From RYN-230 sp963718305 (GTDB lineage Bacteria; Actinomycetota; Actinomycetes; Streptosporangiales; Streptosporangiaceae), in assembly GCA_963718305.1 (NCBI GenBank), contig CAVQZG010000010.1, forward strand, positions 124,001-188,000: 64,000 nucleotides of DNA, given 5' to 3'. Positions 57,502-64,000 of the stretch are shown piece by piece. The notes beneath the pieces were generated by a model. That model had not been told where the DNA came from. It searched no databases and saw only the letters and a list, made by a program, of their open reading frames with translations. A program made the translations under genes and the position numbers. Every line of letters begins with the position of its first letter. Position 1 is the stretch's first letter.

Positions 57502-59147
57502 GTGAAGGGGCCTGAGCCGAAGAAGGCCCTGCTGAGAATCCGCCGAGCGACCGTGTTCCGCCGTCCCGGCCGGCTGACCGCGCTTCGTGCCGTGGCGCAC
57601 CTGGCCGCGTGGCTGCCGTTCATTCTCGGCCCGGCGCGCCTCATCCGCGGTGGCTGGCGGCCGGTCGGCGACGAGGCGGCCATCGCGCTCCGGTCATGGA
57701 ACTCGCTGACGGCTCAGGGACCGATGGTCGGCCAGGCCACCCGGCTGGCCCACGGGGTGTTCGACCCGGGCCCGCTCGAGTACTGGCTGCTGGCCATCCC
57801 GGTCCATCTCGACACGACGCACGGGGTGCTGTGGGGCGCAGCCCTGTTCTGCCTGGTGGCCTGCTCGCTCGCGGTCGAGGCGGCCTGGTCCGTACTCGGC
57901 GCGGCCGGCGGGCTGTGCGCGAGCGGGCTCATCGTCGGCCTGATGCTGTGGATGCCGGGCATCGCGGTGACCCCGAGCTGGAATCCCTGGTTCGGGATGG
58001 TGTTCTTCATCGCGGCGCTCGCGGCCGCCTGGGCGGTCATGTCCGGGCACCGGAACTGGTGGCCGGCCCTGGTCATCACGGCGTCGGTCGCGGCCCAGGC
58101 CCATCTGATGTTCACCGTGCCGTCCGGCGTCCTGGCCATCCTGGCCCTCATCGTCGGGCTGGCGGACAGCATCCGCCGCCGGCTGAGCTACTGGTGGGCA
58201 CTGGCGGGCGTGATCGCGGGGGCGGCGTGCTGGAGCGCCCCGCTCATCCAGCAGTACACCTCCCCGGACGGGAACCTGGGTTTGCTGCTGCGCAGCAGCA
58301 GCGCCGCGACCGGGCCGCGGACCGGCGGGGCCTTCAGCCTCAAGGCCCTGTCCGCCGCGATGCAGCCGGTGCCGATCTGGTGGAAGTCGCCGAGGCAGCT
58401 CACCGCGATCTACCAGATGATCAGTCACCGGCCGACCGGGTTCGCGGTGGCGGTGCTGATCCTGCTGGCCGTGGCCGCGGTGATGGCGGTGTGGCCGCTC
58501 CGGTGCCGGCCGCTGGGGGCCCTGGCCGTCGTGACCCTGGTGATCAGCCTCGGGTCGCTGGTGACGTACTCCGGGATCCCGGTGCATTACACCACCCTGA
58601 ACACGCTGAGCTACCTGATCGTGATGCTGTTCCCCATCGGCGTGCTGAGCTGGCTGGTGGTGGGCAGCTGGGCCGTGCTCACCGGGCGGCTGGTCCTCCG
58701 CCAGCTGGCCAGACGCGGCTGGCCGGGCGGGCGGTCCCCGGTGCCGGGCTGGCGGCGGGTCTCGCGGCCACGGCGCTGGTCGCGGTGGGCGCGATCCTGG
58801 CCCTGTCGCTGCAGGGGCCCACCGTCCGGAACGTGACCAGCGACCCGGCCATGGCCACGACGGGGACGGCGGCCCGGCAGATCGTCCGGGAACTGCCCGG
58901 CCAGCCCATCGCCCTGTCGGTCCACGACTTCAACGTGGCCGCCCTGGGGCGCCTGACCCTGGGCCTGACCTGGGCACTTACCCCGGAAGGCTTCCGCGCG
59001 GAGATCATGCACACCCGGCTGGCCCGCGAGCTCGGGGACCGCTACGTGTTCCGCGGAGAGCCGATCCCGCTGGTCAAGGTCCGGGTCCGGCAGCATGGCA
59101 CCTCGATCGCCGTGACCAGGCCCACCCAGCTGGCCAGTCATTCCTAG
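57502..59147 (+). pseudogene. Polytopic membrane protein, GT-C-like, frameshifted as sequenced
   Basis: About eleven hydrophobic segments follow a loop with an acidic pair (RPVGDEAAIALRSWN near residue 55) and FDPGPLEYWLLAIP. This layout resembles GT-C polyprenyl-sugar glycosyltransferases. The frame from GTG 57502 runs until RSPVPGW, then becomes Arg/Trp-rich. The alternative frame from 58743 gives the expected helix AGLAAGLAATALVAVGAILAL and a soluble tail (TAARQIVRELPGQPIALSVHD) to 59147. Adding one C to the run at 58736-58739 repairs it to about 548 residues. The substrate is unknown. It is followed by a second polytopic GT-C-like gene. Confidence 0.7.
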
Positions 59148-59294
59148 GCTCGGGCACCAGCCGGGACCCGCAGCACTGGCCGGAATCGCAGCCCGGGCCG
59201 GCTGCGGGCAGTGTCCGCCGATCTGGGTCAGCTCGTGGTGCGTTGCGATACTGTGGCCGCCTGTTCATCACACTCATGCAGGAAGTGGCCAGCA

Positions 59295-60935
59295 GTGAGC
59301 GGAACCAAGGTGACGCCGGCCGCCGACGGGTCGTCGAGCGACACCGCCGGGTCTCCCGGGCCGGACGGCCGCCGCGGCTGGCCGTCCCCCGTCGCCCTGA
59401 TCATCACCGGCTTCACCGTGATCGGCCTGGGGCTGCGCCTCTTCCTGCTGAGCCGGCCCGGATACCTGCTCGGCGTCACGCAGTATGACGACGGGCCGTA
59501 CTTCGGCAGCGCGCTGCGCCTGGTCCACGGCTCGCTGCCGTACCGCGACTTCATCATCGTGCAGCCGCCCGGCATCACACTGCTGATGAGCCCGGCGGCG
59601 CTGCTGGCCCAGGTCACCAGCACGGCCTGGGGCATGGCGGCCGGGCGCATCCTGACCGTCGCGGCGAGTTCCGCCGGGATCGTGCTGGTCGGCCTGCTGG
59701 CCCGGCATCGCGGCCCGCTCGCGGTGGGCCTGTCCTGCGGCGTGCTGGCCATCTTCCCGGGCAGCCTGGTGGCTGCGCACACCGTGCTGCTCGAGCCCTG
59801 GCTGACCCTGTTCTGCCTGATCGGCGCCGTGGCGGTGCTCGACCGTGACCAGCTGGCCCGCAGCAGCAGGCGGCTGCTGTGGGGTGGGGTGGCGCTCGGC
59901 TTCGCCGGCGCGGTCGAGGTGTGGGCCATCATCCCGGTCGTGGTGATCGCCGTGCTGCTGGCCCGGGAGATCCGCCGGGCCGCGCTCTTCGTGGCCGGGG
60001 TGGCGATCGGCTTCTGCGTCCCGATCATCCCGTTCGCGGCGACCGCCCCCCGCCGGTTCTACAACAGTTTCTTCGCGGCCCAGGTGTTCCGGGTCGTGCC
60101 CACCCGGACGCCGGTGAACAAGCGGCTGCGGCTGATGAGCGGGATCGGCCAGCTGCTGCACCTCGGCGACACCGGGACGCTCATCGCCGCACTGATCATC
60201 GTGATCTTCGTGGTGACGGCGTTCATCGTGGCCTGGCGGGTCAGTGCGCAGCCGCTGACCGGCCTGGACTGGTTCGCGGTCGCGACCTGCACGCTGGTGA
60301 TCGTGGCGTTCCTCTGGTACGCCCAGTTCTTCCTGCACTTCCCCGCGTTCCTGGCGCCGTTCCTGGGGCTGTCCATCGGACTGGCCGCCGGGCGGCTGGC
60401 CGGCGCCCTGCAGACCGGCAGCATCGAGGCACCCGCCAGCCAGCGGAGTCCCGGCTCCTGGACGCAGTGGGCGGTGGTGGGCCTGGCGGCCATCGGCGTC
60501 GTGATCCTGGCCGTGCAGCAGGGCCAGTCGGACCGGAACGTGACGCCGCGGGTCAGCCCGGCCGCCCTGCAGGCGGTGCAGCGCATCGTGCCGCACGGCG
60601 CATGTGTCCTCAGCGACCAGGCGTCGTTCCTCATCGCCGCGGACCGTTTCTACTCCAGCGTGCCCGGCTGCTCGGAGATGGTCGACGCGATCGGCACGGA
60701 CTACGCGCTGGGGCACGGCCGGGACGCCACCTCCGGGGCGGCCCGGTACCCGGCGGTCGACCACACCTGGCAGAGCGCGTTCCGGCACGCCCAGTACGTG
60801 TGGCTGTCCCTGCGGTTCAACACGCGGCGCATCGCCTGGACACCCGCGCTTCACTCGTACTTCTGGAACCACTTCGCCCGGGTGTACAAGGACGGCAAGA
60901 GCGACGCCCTGTACGCCCGCATGAAACGTGCCTGA
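59295..60935 (+). CDS. GT-C-type membrane glycosyltransferase-like protein
   Basis: The 546-residue protein has about ten membrane segments and a first periplasmic loop with the acidic pair VTQYDDGPYFGSALRLVHG, then LPYRDFIIVQPPGITLLMSP. This is the arrangement of lipid-linked-sugar transferases of the GT39/ArnT superfamily. The C-terminal ~130 residues (after AVVGLAAIGVVILA) are soluble (VLSDQASFLIAADRFYSSVPGCSEM). GTG 59295 with GGAAG at 59281 is preferred over upstream codons. It probably modifies a cell-envelope polymer, glycolipid or protein. The acceptor is unknown. Its stop overlaps nfo by 8 bp. Confidence 0.8.
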   Translation: MSGTKVTPAADGSSSDTAGSPGPDGRRGWPSPVALIITGFTVIGLGLRLFLLSRPGYLLGVTQYDDGPYFGSALRLVHGSLPYRDFIIVQPPGITLLMSPAALLAQVTSTAWGMAAGRILTVAASSAGIVLVGLLARHRGPLAVGLSCGVLAIFPGSLVAAHTVLLEPWLTLFCLIGAVAVLDRDQLARSSRRLLWGGVALGFAGAVEVWAIIPVVVIAVLLAREIRRAALFVAGVAIGFCVPIIPFAATAPRRFYNSFFAAQVFRVVPTRTPVNKRLRLMSGIGQLLHLGDTGTLIAALIIVIFVVTAFIVAWRVSAQPLTGLDWFAVATCTLVIVAFLWYAQFFLHFPAFLAPFLGLSIGLAAGRLAGALQTGSIEAPASQRSPGSWTQWAVVGLAAIGVVILAVQQGQSDRNVTPRVSPAALQAVQRIVPHGACVLSDQASFLIAADRFYSSVPGCSEMVDAIGTDYALGHGRDATSGAARYPAVDHTWQSAFRHAQYVWLSLRFNTRRIAWTPALHSYFWNHFARVYKDGKSDALYARMKRA

Positions 60936-62511
60936 GCCACACCTCACTGCGGCCCGAAGCTCTTCGTCCCGCACCACGCGGTGGCCCAGGGTCGGGGCTC
61001 ACGTCCCGGTGGCCGGCGGCCTGGCGGCCGGGCTGCGTTACGCGTCCGACATCGGCGCCGAGGCGATCCAGGTGTTCGTGTCCAACCCGCGCTCCTGGGC
61101 CCTGCCCGCCGGCGACCCGGCGCACCTGGCGCGTGAGGCGGAGGTGATCCGGGACCAGCTGGCCGGGGCCGGGCTGCCGGTGTTCGTGCACACGCCGTAC
61201 CTGATCAACGTGGGCTCCCCGGACCCGGTGATCCGCGAACGCTCAGTGGCCTCGATGCGGTACTCGCTGCGCCGGGGCGGGGCGATCGGGGCCCGCGGCG
61301 TCGTCGTGCACACCGGCTCGGCGGCCGGCGGGGACCGCGGCAAGAGCATGCGGTATGCGCGGGAGTGCCTGCTGCCGGTGCTGGACTCGATCCCGGACGA
61401 TGGCCCCGGCCTGCTGCTGGAGCCGATGGCCGGGCAGGGCCAGCTGCTCTGCACCGCCCTGGCGGACCTGGGGCCCTACCTGGACATGCTCGACTGGCAC
61501 CCGCGCGCGGGGGTGTGCCTGGACACCTGCCATGCGTTCTCCGCCGGGCACGACCTCACGGCCCCGGGCGGCGCCGCCGCGGCCATGGACGAGCTGACCG
61601 CTGTCCTGGGCGGAACCAGCCGGCTGCGGCTGGTGCACGCCAACGATTCCAAGGATCCGTGCGGGTCGCACCGGGACCGGCATGAGAACATCGGCGCCGG
61701 CCAGATCGGCGCGCAGCCCTTTGCCGCGTTGCTCCGCCACCCGGCGTCCGCCGGGGTGCCCTTCGTGGCCGAAACCCCCGGCCCGAAGGCCGCCCACGCC
61801 GCCGACGTGGCCACGCTCCAGCGCCTCCGCGCCCGGTTACCGGGCTACCCGGTAACCGGGTTACTCCTGGCAGGAGAAGCGCTCCTCGTGCCAGGGGTCC
61901 GCGGAGTTGTGGTAGCCGCGCTCCTCCCAGAAGCCGCGCCGGTTCTCGGTGAGGTACTCCACCGCGCGCACCCACTTCACGCTCTTCCAGCCGTACAGGT
62001 GCGGAACCACCAGCCGTATCGGGTAGCCGTGCTCCGGGCTGAGCGGCGCCCCGCCCACCGCGGTGGCGAACAGGGTGGTGTCGGCGGCGAAGTCGCCGAT
62101 CCCGATGTTCGCGCTGTACCCGTAGTCGGCCCACACCATCACGTGGGTGACCGCGCCCGCCGGGGGTGCCGCGGACAGCACCTCGGTCGCGGCGATGCCC
62201 TCCCACGGGATCCGCGGGATGGTGCATTTGGTCACGCAGTGCAGGTCGGCGGTGACGGCGCAGCGTGGCAGCCGGGTGATCCCGGCCCAGTCCCAGCGAT
62301 GCTCCAGGCCGGACTCGGTGGCGCCCATCACCGTGAAGTTCCACGTGTCCGGCCGGAACCTGGGCACCGGGCCGTAGTGCTGGGCGGGCCAGTCCGGCCG
62401 CACCACCTGGCCCGGCGGAAGATCCCGCCGGTGCGGCGGGGATGGCCGGTTTCCAGGCTCCACCTGGACGCGGCCGCCTGCCGGGTGACCCATGCTTGCC
62501 CTCCTGGCTGA
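60928..62511 (+). CDS. nfo: Endonuclease IV (deoxyribonuclease IV), reading frame lacks its expected stop
   Basis: Nfo cuts DNA at abasic sites. The domain occupies the first ~307 residues (to about 61850) and has all metal-ligand segments: VFVHTPYLINVGSP, GVVVHTGSA, LLLEPMAGQG, CLDTCHAFSAGHD, LVHANDSKD, HRDRHENIGAGQIG and VAETPG. No stop follows: the frame continues antisense through the whole converging molybdoprotein gene to 62511. A perfect hairpin at 61832-61860 contains a TAA in another frame, so one extra base upstream may have removed the real stop near 61855. The 220-residue extension is probably not functional. It starts at GTG 60928, overlapping the upstream gene. Confidence 0.85.
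   Translation: MPEPHLTAARSSSSRTTRWPRVGAHVPVAGGLAAGLRYASDIGAEAIQVFVSNPRSWALPAGDPAHLAREAEVIRDQLAGAGLPVFVHTPYLINVGSPDPVIRERSVASMRYSLRRGGAIGARGVVVHTGSAAGGDRGKSMRYARECLLPVLDSIPDDGPGLLLEPMAGQGQLLCTALADLGPYLDMLDWHPRAGVCLDTCHAFSAGHDLTAPGGAAAAMDELTAVLGGTSRLRLVHANDSKDPCGSHRDRHENIGAGQIGAQPFAALLRHPASAGVPFVAETPGPKAAHAADVATLQRLRARLPGYPVTGLLLAGEALLVPGVRGVVVAALLPEAAPVLGEVLHRAHPLHALPAVQVRNHQPYRVAVLRAERRPAHRGGEQGGVGGEVADPDVRAVPVVGPHHHVGDRARRGCRGQHLGRGDALPRDPRDGAFGHAVQVGGDGAAWQPGDPGPVPAMLQAGLGGAHHREVPRVRPEPGHRAVVLGGPVRPHHLARRKIPPVRRGWPVSRLHLDAAACRVTHACPPG
61832..61860. terminator. Perfect 13-bp inverted repeat between convergent genes
   Basis: CCCGGTTACCGGG, loop CTA, CCCGGTAACCGGG. It ends one base before the stop of the leftward molybdoprotein gene and lies at the natural end of nfo, so it should stop transcription from both sides. 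No T-run is present. Confidence 0.75.
61861..62493 (-). CDS. Molybdopterin-dependent oxidoreductase, sulfite-oxidase fold
   Basis: The 210-residue protein has the sulfite-oxidase-type Moco domain: FRPDTWNFTVMG, the Mo-ligand Cys in TADLHCVTKCTIPRIPWEGIA, VMVWADYGYSANI, LSPEHGYPIRLVVPHLYGWKSVKWV and a C-terminal FWEERGYHN. The length suits the small soluble YedY-like or YuiH-like proteins without heme or dimerisation domains. No signal peptide is seen. AGGAGG precedes ATG 62493. The substrate is unknown. It lies wholly antisense to the nfo frame extension. Confidence 0.9.
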   Translation of the reverse strand: MGHPAGGRVQVEPGNRPSPPHRRDLPPGQVVRPDWPAQHYGPVPRFRPDTWNFTVMGATESGLEHRWDWAGITRLPRCAVTADLHCVTKCTIPRIPWEGIAATEVLSAAPPAGAVTHVMVWADYGYSANIGIGDFAADTTLFATAVGGAPLSPEHGYPIRLVVPHLYGWKSVKWVRAVEYLTENRRGFWEERGYHNSADPWHEERFSCQE

Positions 62512-62579
62512 TCTGCGACTTCTACCATCGCACGCAGGCGTATCCCGGCACCCGCCGCCCCCGCCTGCCATGAATGCGC

Positions 62580-62585
62580 TAGGCT
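62580..62585 (+). promoter_or_regulatory. -10 element for the leader transcript
   Basis: TAGGCT ends exactly 7 bases before the leader-peptide ATG at 62593, the leaderless spacing. No good -35 is seen. Confidence 0.5.
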
Positions 62586-62592
62586 ACCTGCC

Positions 62593-62667
62593 ATGCGTGA
62601 GCAGTTTTGGTTCTGGTATGGCTACCGGCCCGGCAATCGGACGGTCGCCCGCCAGACTCTGCGCTGA
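62593..62667 (+). CDS. Aromatic-amino-acid leader peptide
   Basis: A 24-codon open frame encodes a peptide with six aromatic residues in seven positions (residues 5-11, Phe-Trp-Phe-Trp-Tyr-Gly-Tyr). The stop is 17 bases before a strong intrinsic terminator and 129 bases before the DAHP synthase start. Stalling at these codons when aromatic amino acids are short would change folding of the mRNA. GCCCGG at 62629-62634 is complementary to CCGGGC in the terminator's 5' arm (62690-62695), a possible antiterminator pairing. The ORF is shorter than typical gene-finder limits. Function is inferred from content and position. Confidence 0.82.
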   Translation: MREQFWFWYGYRPGNRTVARQTLR

Positions 62668-62683
62668 CGCGAGCGACTTACAG

Positions 62684-62714
62684 AAAGCCCCGGGCTGCAG
62701 GCCCGGGGCTTTTT
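62684..62714 (+). terminator. Attenuator terminator before the DAHP synthase gene
   Basis: AAAGCCCCGGGC, loop TGCAG, GCCCGGGGCTTT then further T residues: a perfect 12-bp GC-rich stem followed by a T-run, the clearest intrinsic terminator in the window. It lies between the aromatic leader peptide and aroG, so it is the regulated stop of an attenuator. Confidence 0.93.
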
Positions 62715-62796
62715 GCATGAACGGCCCCGGACCCGGCACCGGAACCAGCTTGCTACTGCCGCGGTAACCGCCGCGGCACCGAGAGAAGAGGACTCA

Positions 62797-63870
62797 ATGG
62801 TTGTGGTCATGGCCCCGGAGGCCACGCAGGCGGACGTGGACGGAATCGTCGATGTGGTGCGCGATGCGGGCGGTGAGGCCTTCGTGACCCGGGGCGTCTC
62901 GCGCACCATCGTCGGCCTGGTCGGTGACGTGGATCAATTCGGCTCGCTCAACCTGAGGAGCAGGCCGGGGGTGCTCGACGTGGTCCGGATTTCGGTGCCC
63001 TACAAGCTGGTCAGCCGGGAGCACCACCCGCACCGCTCGGTCGTCGAGGTCGGCGGGGTACCCATCGGCCCGGACACGATGACCGTGATCGCAGGCCCGT
63101 GCGCGGTGGAGACCCCGGAGCAGACCCTGACCGCGGCCCGGATGGCCAAGGCCGCCGGCGCCTCGCTGCTGCGCGGTGGCGCGTTCAAGCCGCGGACCTC
63201 GCCGTACGCCTACCAGGGGCTGGGCGAGGAGGGCCTGAAGATCCTGGCCGATGTACGCGAGGAGACCGGCCTGCCGGTGGTCACCGAGGTCATCGACCCC
63301 CGCAGCGTGGACCTGGTCTCCTCGTACGCCGACATGCTGCAGGTCGGCACCAGGAACATGCAGAACTTCGCGCTGCTCCAGGCGGTCGGCGAGGCCCGCA
63401 AGCCGGTGCTGCTCAAGCGGGGCTTCAGCGCCACCATCGAGGAGTGGCTGATGGCGGCGGAGTACATCGCCCAGCGCGGCAACCTCGACATCGTCCTGTG
63501 CGAGCGGGGCATCCGCACGTTCGAGACCGCGACCCGCAACACGCTGGACATCAGCGCCGTCCCGGTGGCGCAGCGGCTGAGTCACCTGCCGGTCATCGTG
63601 GACCCGTCGCACTCCGGCGGGCGCCGCGACCTGGTACTCCCGCTGACCCGGGCGGCCATCGCGGTCGGCGCGGACGGCATCATCGTGGACGTGCACCCGG
63701 AGCCGGAGCTGGCGATGTGCGACGGCGACCAGGCCCTGCTCGACTCTGACCTCCGCGAGCTGGCCAGCGTGGCCGCGCACCTGCCGCCGCTGATGGGCCG
63801 GACGCTGACCCCGCCGCGGGACACCCGCCCGGCCGCTGGCCGCGCCACCGAGCCTGCCCCCGTCGGATAG
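62797..63870 (+). CDS. aroG: 3-deoxy-7-phosphoheptulonate (DAHP) synthase, class I beta
   Basis: DAHP synthase commits carbon to aromatic amino acids. The 357-residue enzyme begins with a ferredoxin/ACT-like regulatory domain (residues 1-85, as in Thermotoga DAHP synthase). The barrel follows with VIAGPCAVET, LRGGAFKPRTSPYAYQG, KPVLLKRGFSATIEEW, CERGIRTFE and VDPSHSGGRRDL (metal and phosphate sites). ATG 62797 has AGAGGA upstream; earlier codons fall inside the attenuator. Regulation is probably by attenuation plus Tyr/Phe binding to the N-terminal domain. Class I beta rather than the class II enzyme of Streptomyces and Mycobacterium is notable. Confidence 0.95.
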   Translation: MVVVMAPEATQADVDGIVDVVRDAGGEAFVTRGVSRTIVGLVGDVDQFGSLNLRSRPGVLDVVRISVPYKLVSREHHPHRSVVEVGGVPIGPDTMTVIAGPCAVETPEQTLTAARMAKAAGASLLRGGAFKPRTSPYAYQGLGEEGLKILADVREETGLPVVTEVIDPRSVDLVSSYADMLQVGTRNMQNFALLQAVGEARKPVLLKRGFSATIEEWLMAAEYIAQRGNLDIVLCERGIRTFETATRNTLDISAVPVAQRLSHLPVIVDPSHSGGRRDLVLPLTRAAIAVGADGIIVDVHPEPELAMCDGDQALLDSDLRELASVAAHLPPLMGRTLTPPRDTRPAAGRATEPAPVG

Positions 63871-63885
63871 GAAACCGCCGGTCAG

Positions 63886-63915
63886 CCAGGCGCGGGGCAC
63901 CGGCCCCGCGCCTGG
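63886..63915. terminator. Terminator hairpin between convergent genes
   Basis: CCAGGCGCGGGGC, loop accg, GCCCCGCGCCTGG is a perfect 13-bp stem followed by tcttcgtt. It lies 16 bp after aroG and 25 bp before the end of the leftward gene. Confidence 0.85.
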
Positions 63916-63939
63916 TCTTCGTTGCGGATACTGACGAAG

Positions 63940-64000
63940 TCAGGAGTGATCGAGCCGGTATTCCTGCGCGATCGTGGCCAGTTCCTCAGCGAGGTCACCC
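63940..64000 (-). CDS. 3' end of an unidentified leftward gene (partial)
   Basis: An open frame entering from the right edge encodes the last 19 residues of a protein, acidic and helical (Gly-Asp-Leu-Ala-Glu-Glu-Leu-Ala-Thr-Ile-Ala-Gln-Glu-Tyr-Arg), ending in Asp-His-Ser with TGA at 63940-63942. The terminator next to it supports a real gene end. Too little is visible to name the product. Confidence 0.55.
   Translation of the reverse strand, partial: GDLAEELATIAQEYRLDHS

Noticed and set aside
61940..62511. A real C-terminal domain on endonuclease IV
   Set aside because: The extension is the complement of a well-conserved molybdoprotein gene and shows no domain of its own.
1..64000. CRISPR arrays, tRNA/rRNA genes, insertion sequences, prophage or attachment sites
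   Set aside because: Tandem repeats present are contiguous minisatellites without spacers; no transposase, integrase, tRNA fold or terminal inverted repeats were recognised.

Overview
The window is a 64-kb piece of a very GC-rich actinobacterial chromosome. Several features point to a spore-forming, Streptomyces-related actinomycete (Streptosporangiales-like; the exact order is not certain). They include BldD with an intact c-di-GMP motif, actinobacterial integration host factor (mIHF), a PknL/Rv2175c pair, leaderless starts, an IdeR/DmdR-type iron box and a degenerate PriA. The gene order pyrR-pyrB-pyrC-carA-carB-pyrK-pyrD-pyrF-mihF-gmk-rpoZ-coaBC-metK-priA-def-fmt-rsmB-rpe fits the conserved actinomycete core.

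Region 1 (1-11.5 kb) is a light-type carotenoid cluster. A leftward operon crtE-crtI-crtB-litR-plsX has start/stop overlaps or short gaps throughout. A rightward cassette encodes a CruF-like hydratase, a CrtD-like desaturase and a CruG-like glycosyltransferase. A CrtA-like monooxygenase and a PlsY-like acyltransferase, frameshifted as sequenced, lie between them. Two MerR-B12 regulators are present and no lycopene cyclase is seen. The gene set predicts an acyclic, ketolated, glycosylated and possibly fatty-acylated carotenoid.

Region 2 (12-19.4 kb) holds an aldose-epimerase-like gene, a leftward xdhC/mocA-like pair, and an iron-uptake ABC operon behind an IdeR-type operator. Region 3 (19.4-25 kb) is an FMN-riboswitch-controlled leftward ribE-ribBA-ribH-hisG run, then an ECF42-like sigma factor with its DGPF partner.

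Region 4 (25-38.5 kb) carries rpe, a DUF2786 gene on the opposite strand, rsmB, fmt, def, a hypothetical protein, priA, a small membrane protein, metK, coaBC, rpoZ, gmk and mihF. Region 5 (38.8-49.1 kb) is the complete de novo pyrimidine operon through OMP decarboxylase, translationally coupled at many joints, with a PyrR-type RNA hairpin in front of pyrR.

Region 6 (49-64 kb) starts with bldD. It continues with a HEPN-domain gene under a LexA-like box, a GNAT acetyltransferase, metF, an Rv2175c-like DNA-binding protein, an FAD oxidoreductase (frameshifted), a PASTA kinase, two polytopic membrane proteins (one frameshifted), endonuclease IV and a sulfite-oxidase-fold protein. It ends with a DAHP synthase preceded by an aromatic-rich leader peptide and a strong terminator, a classical attenuator layout. 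The window closes with the 3' end of an unidentified leftward gene.

Four genes show single-base frame breaks in G/C-rich sequence and a fifth (nfo) has no stop where one is expected. Minisatellites with 15-23 bp periods recur between and within genes. All calls come from reading the sequence; no database search was made.
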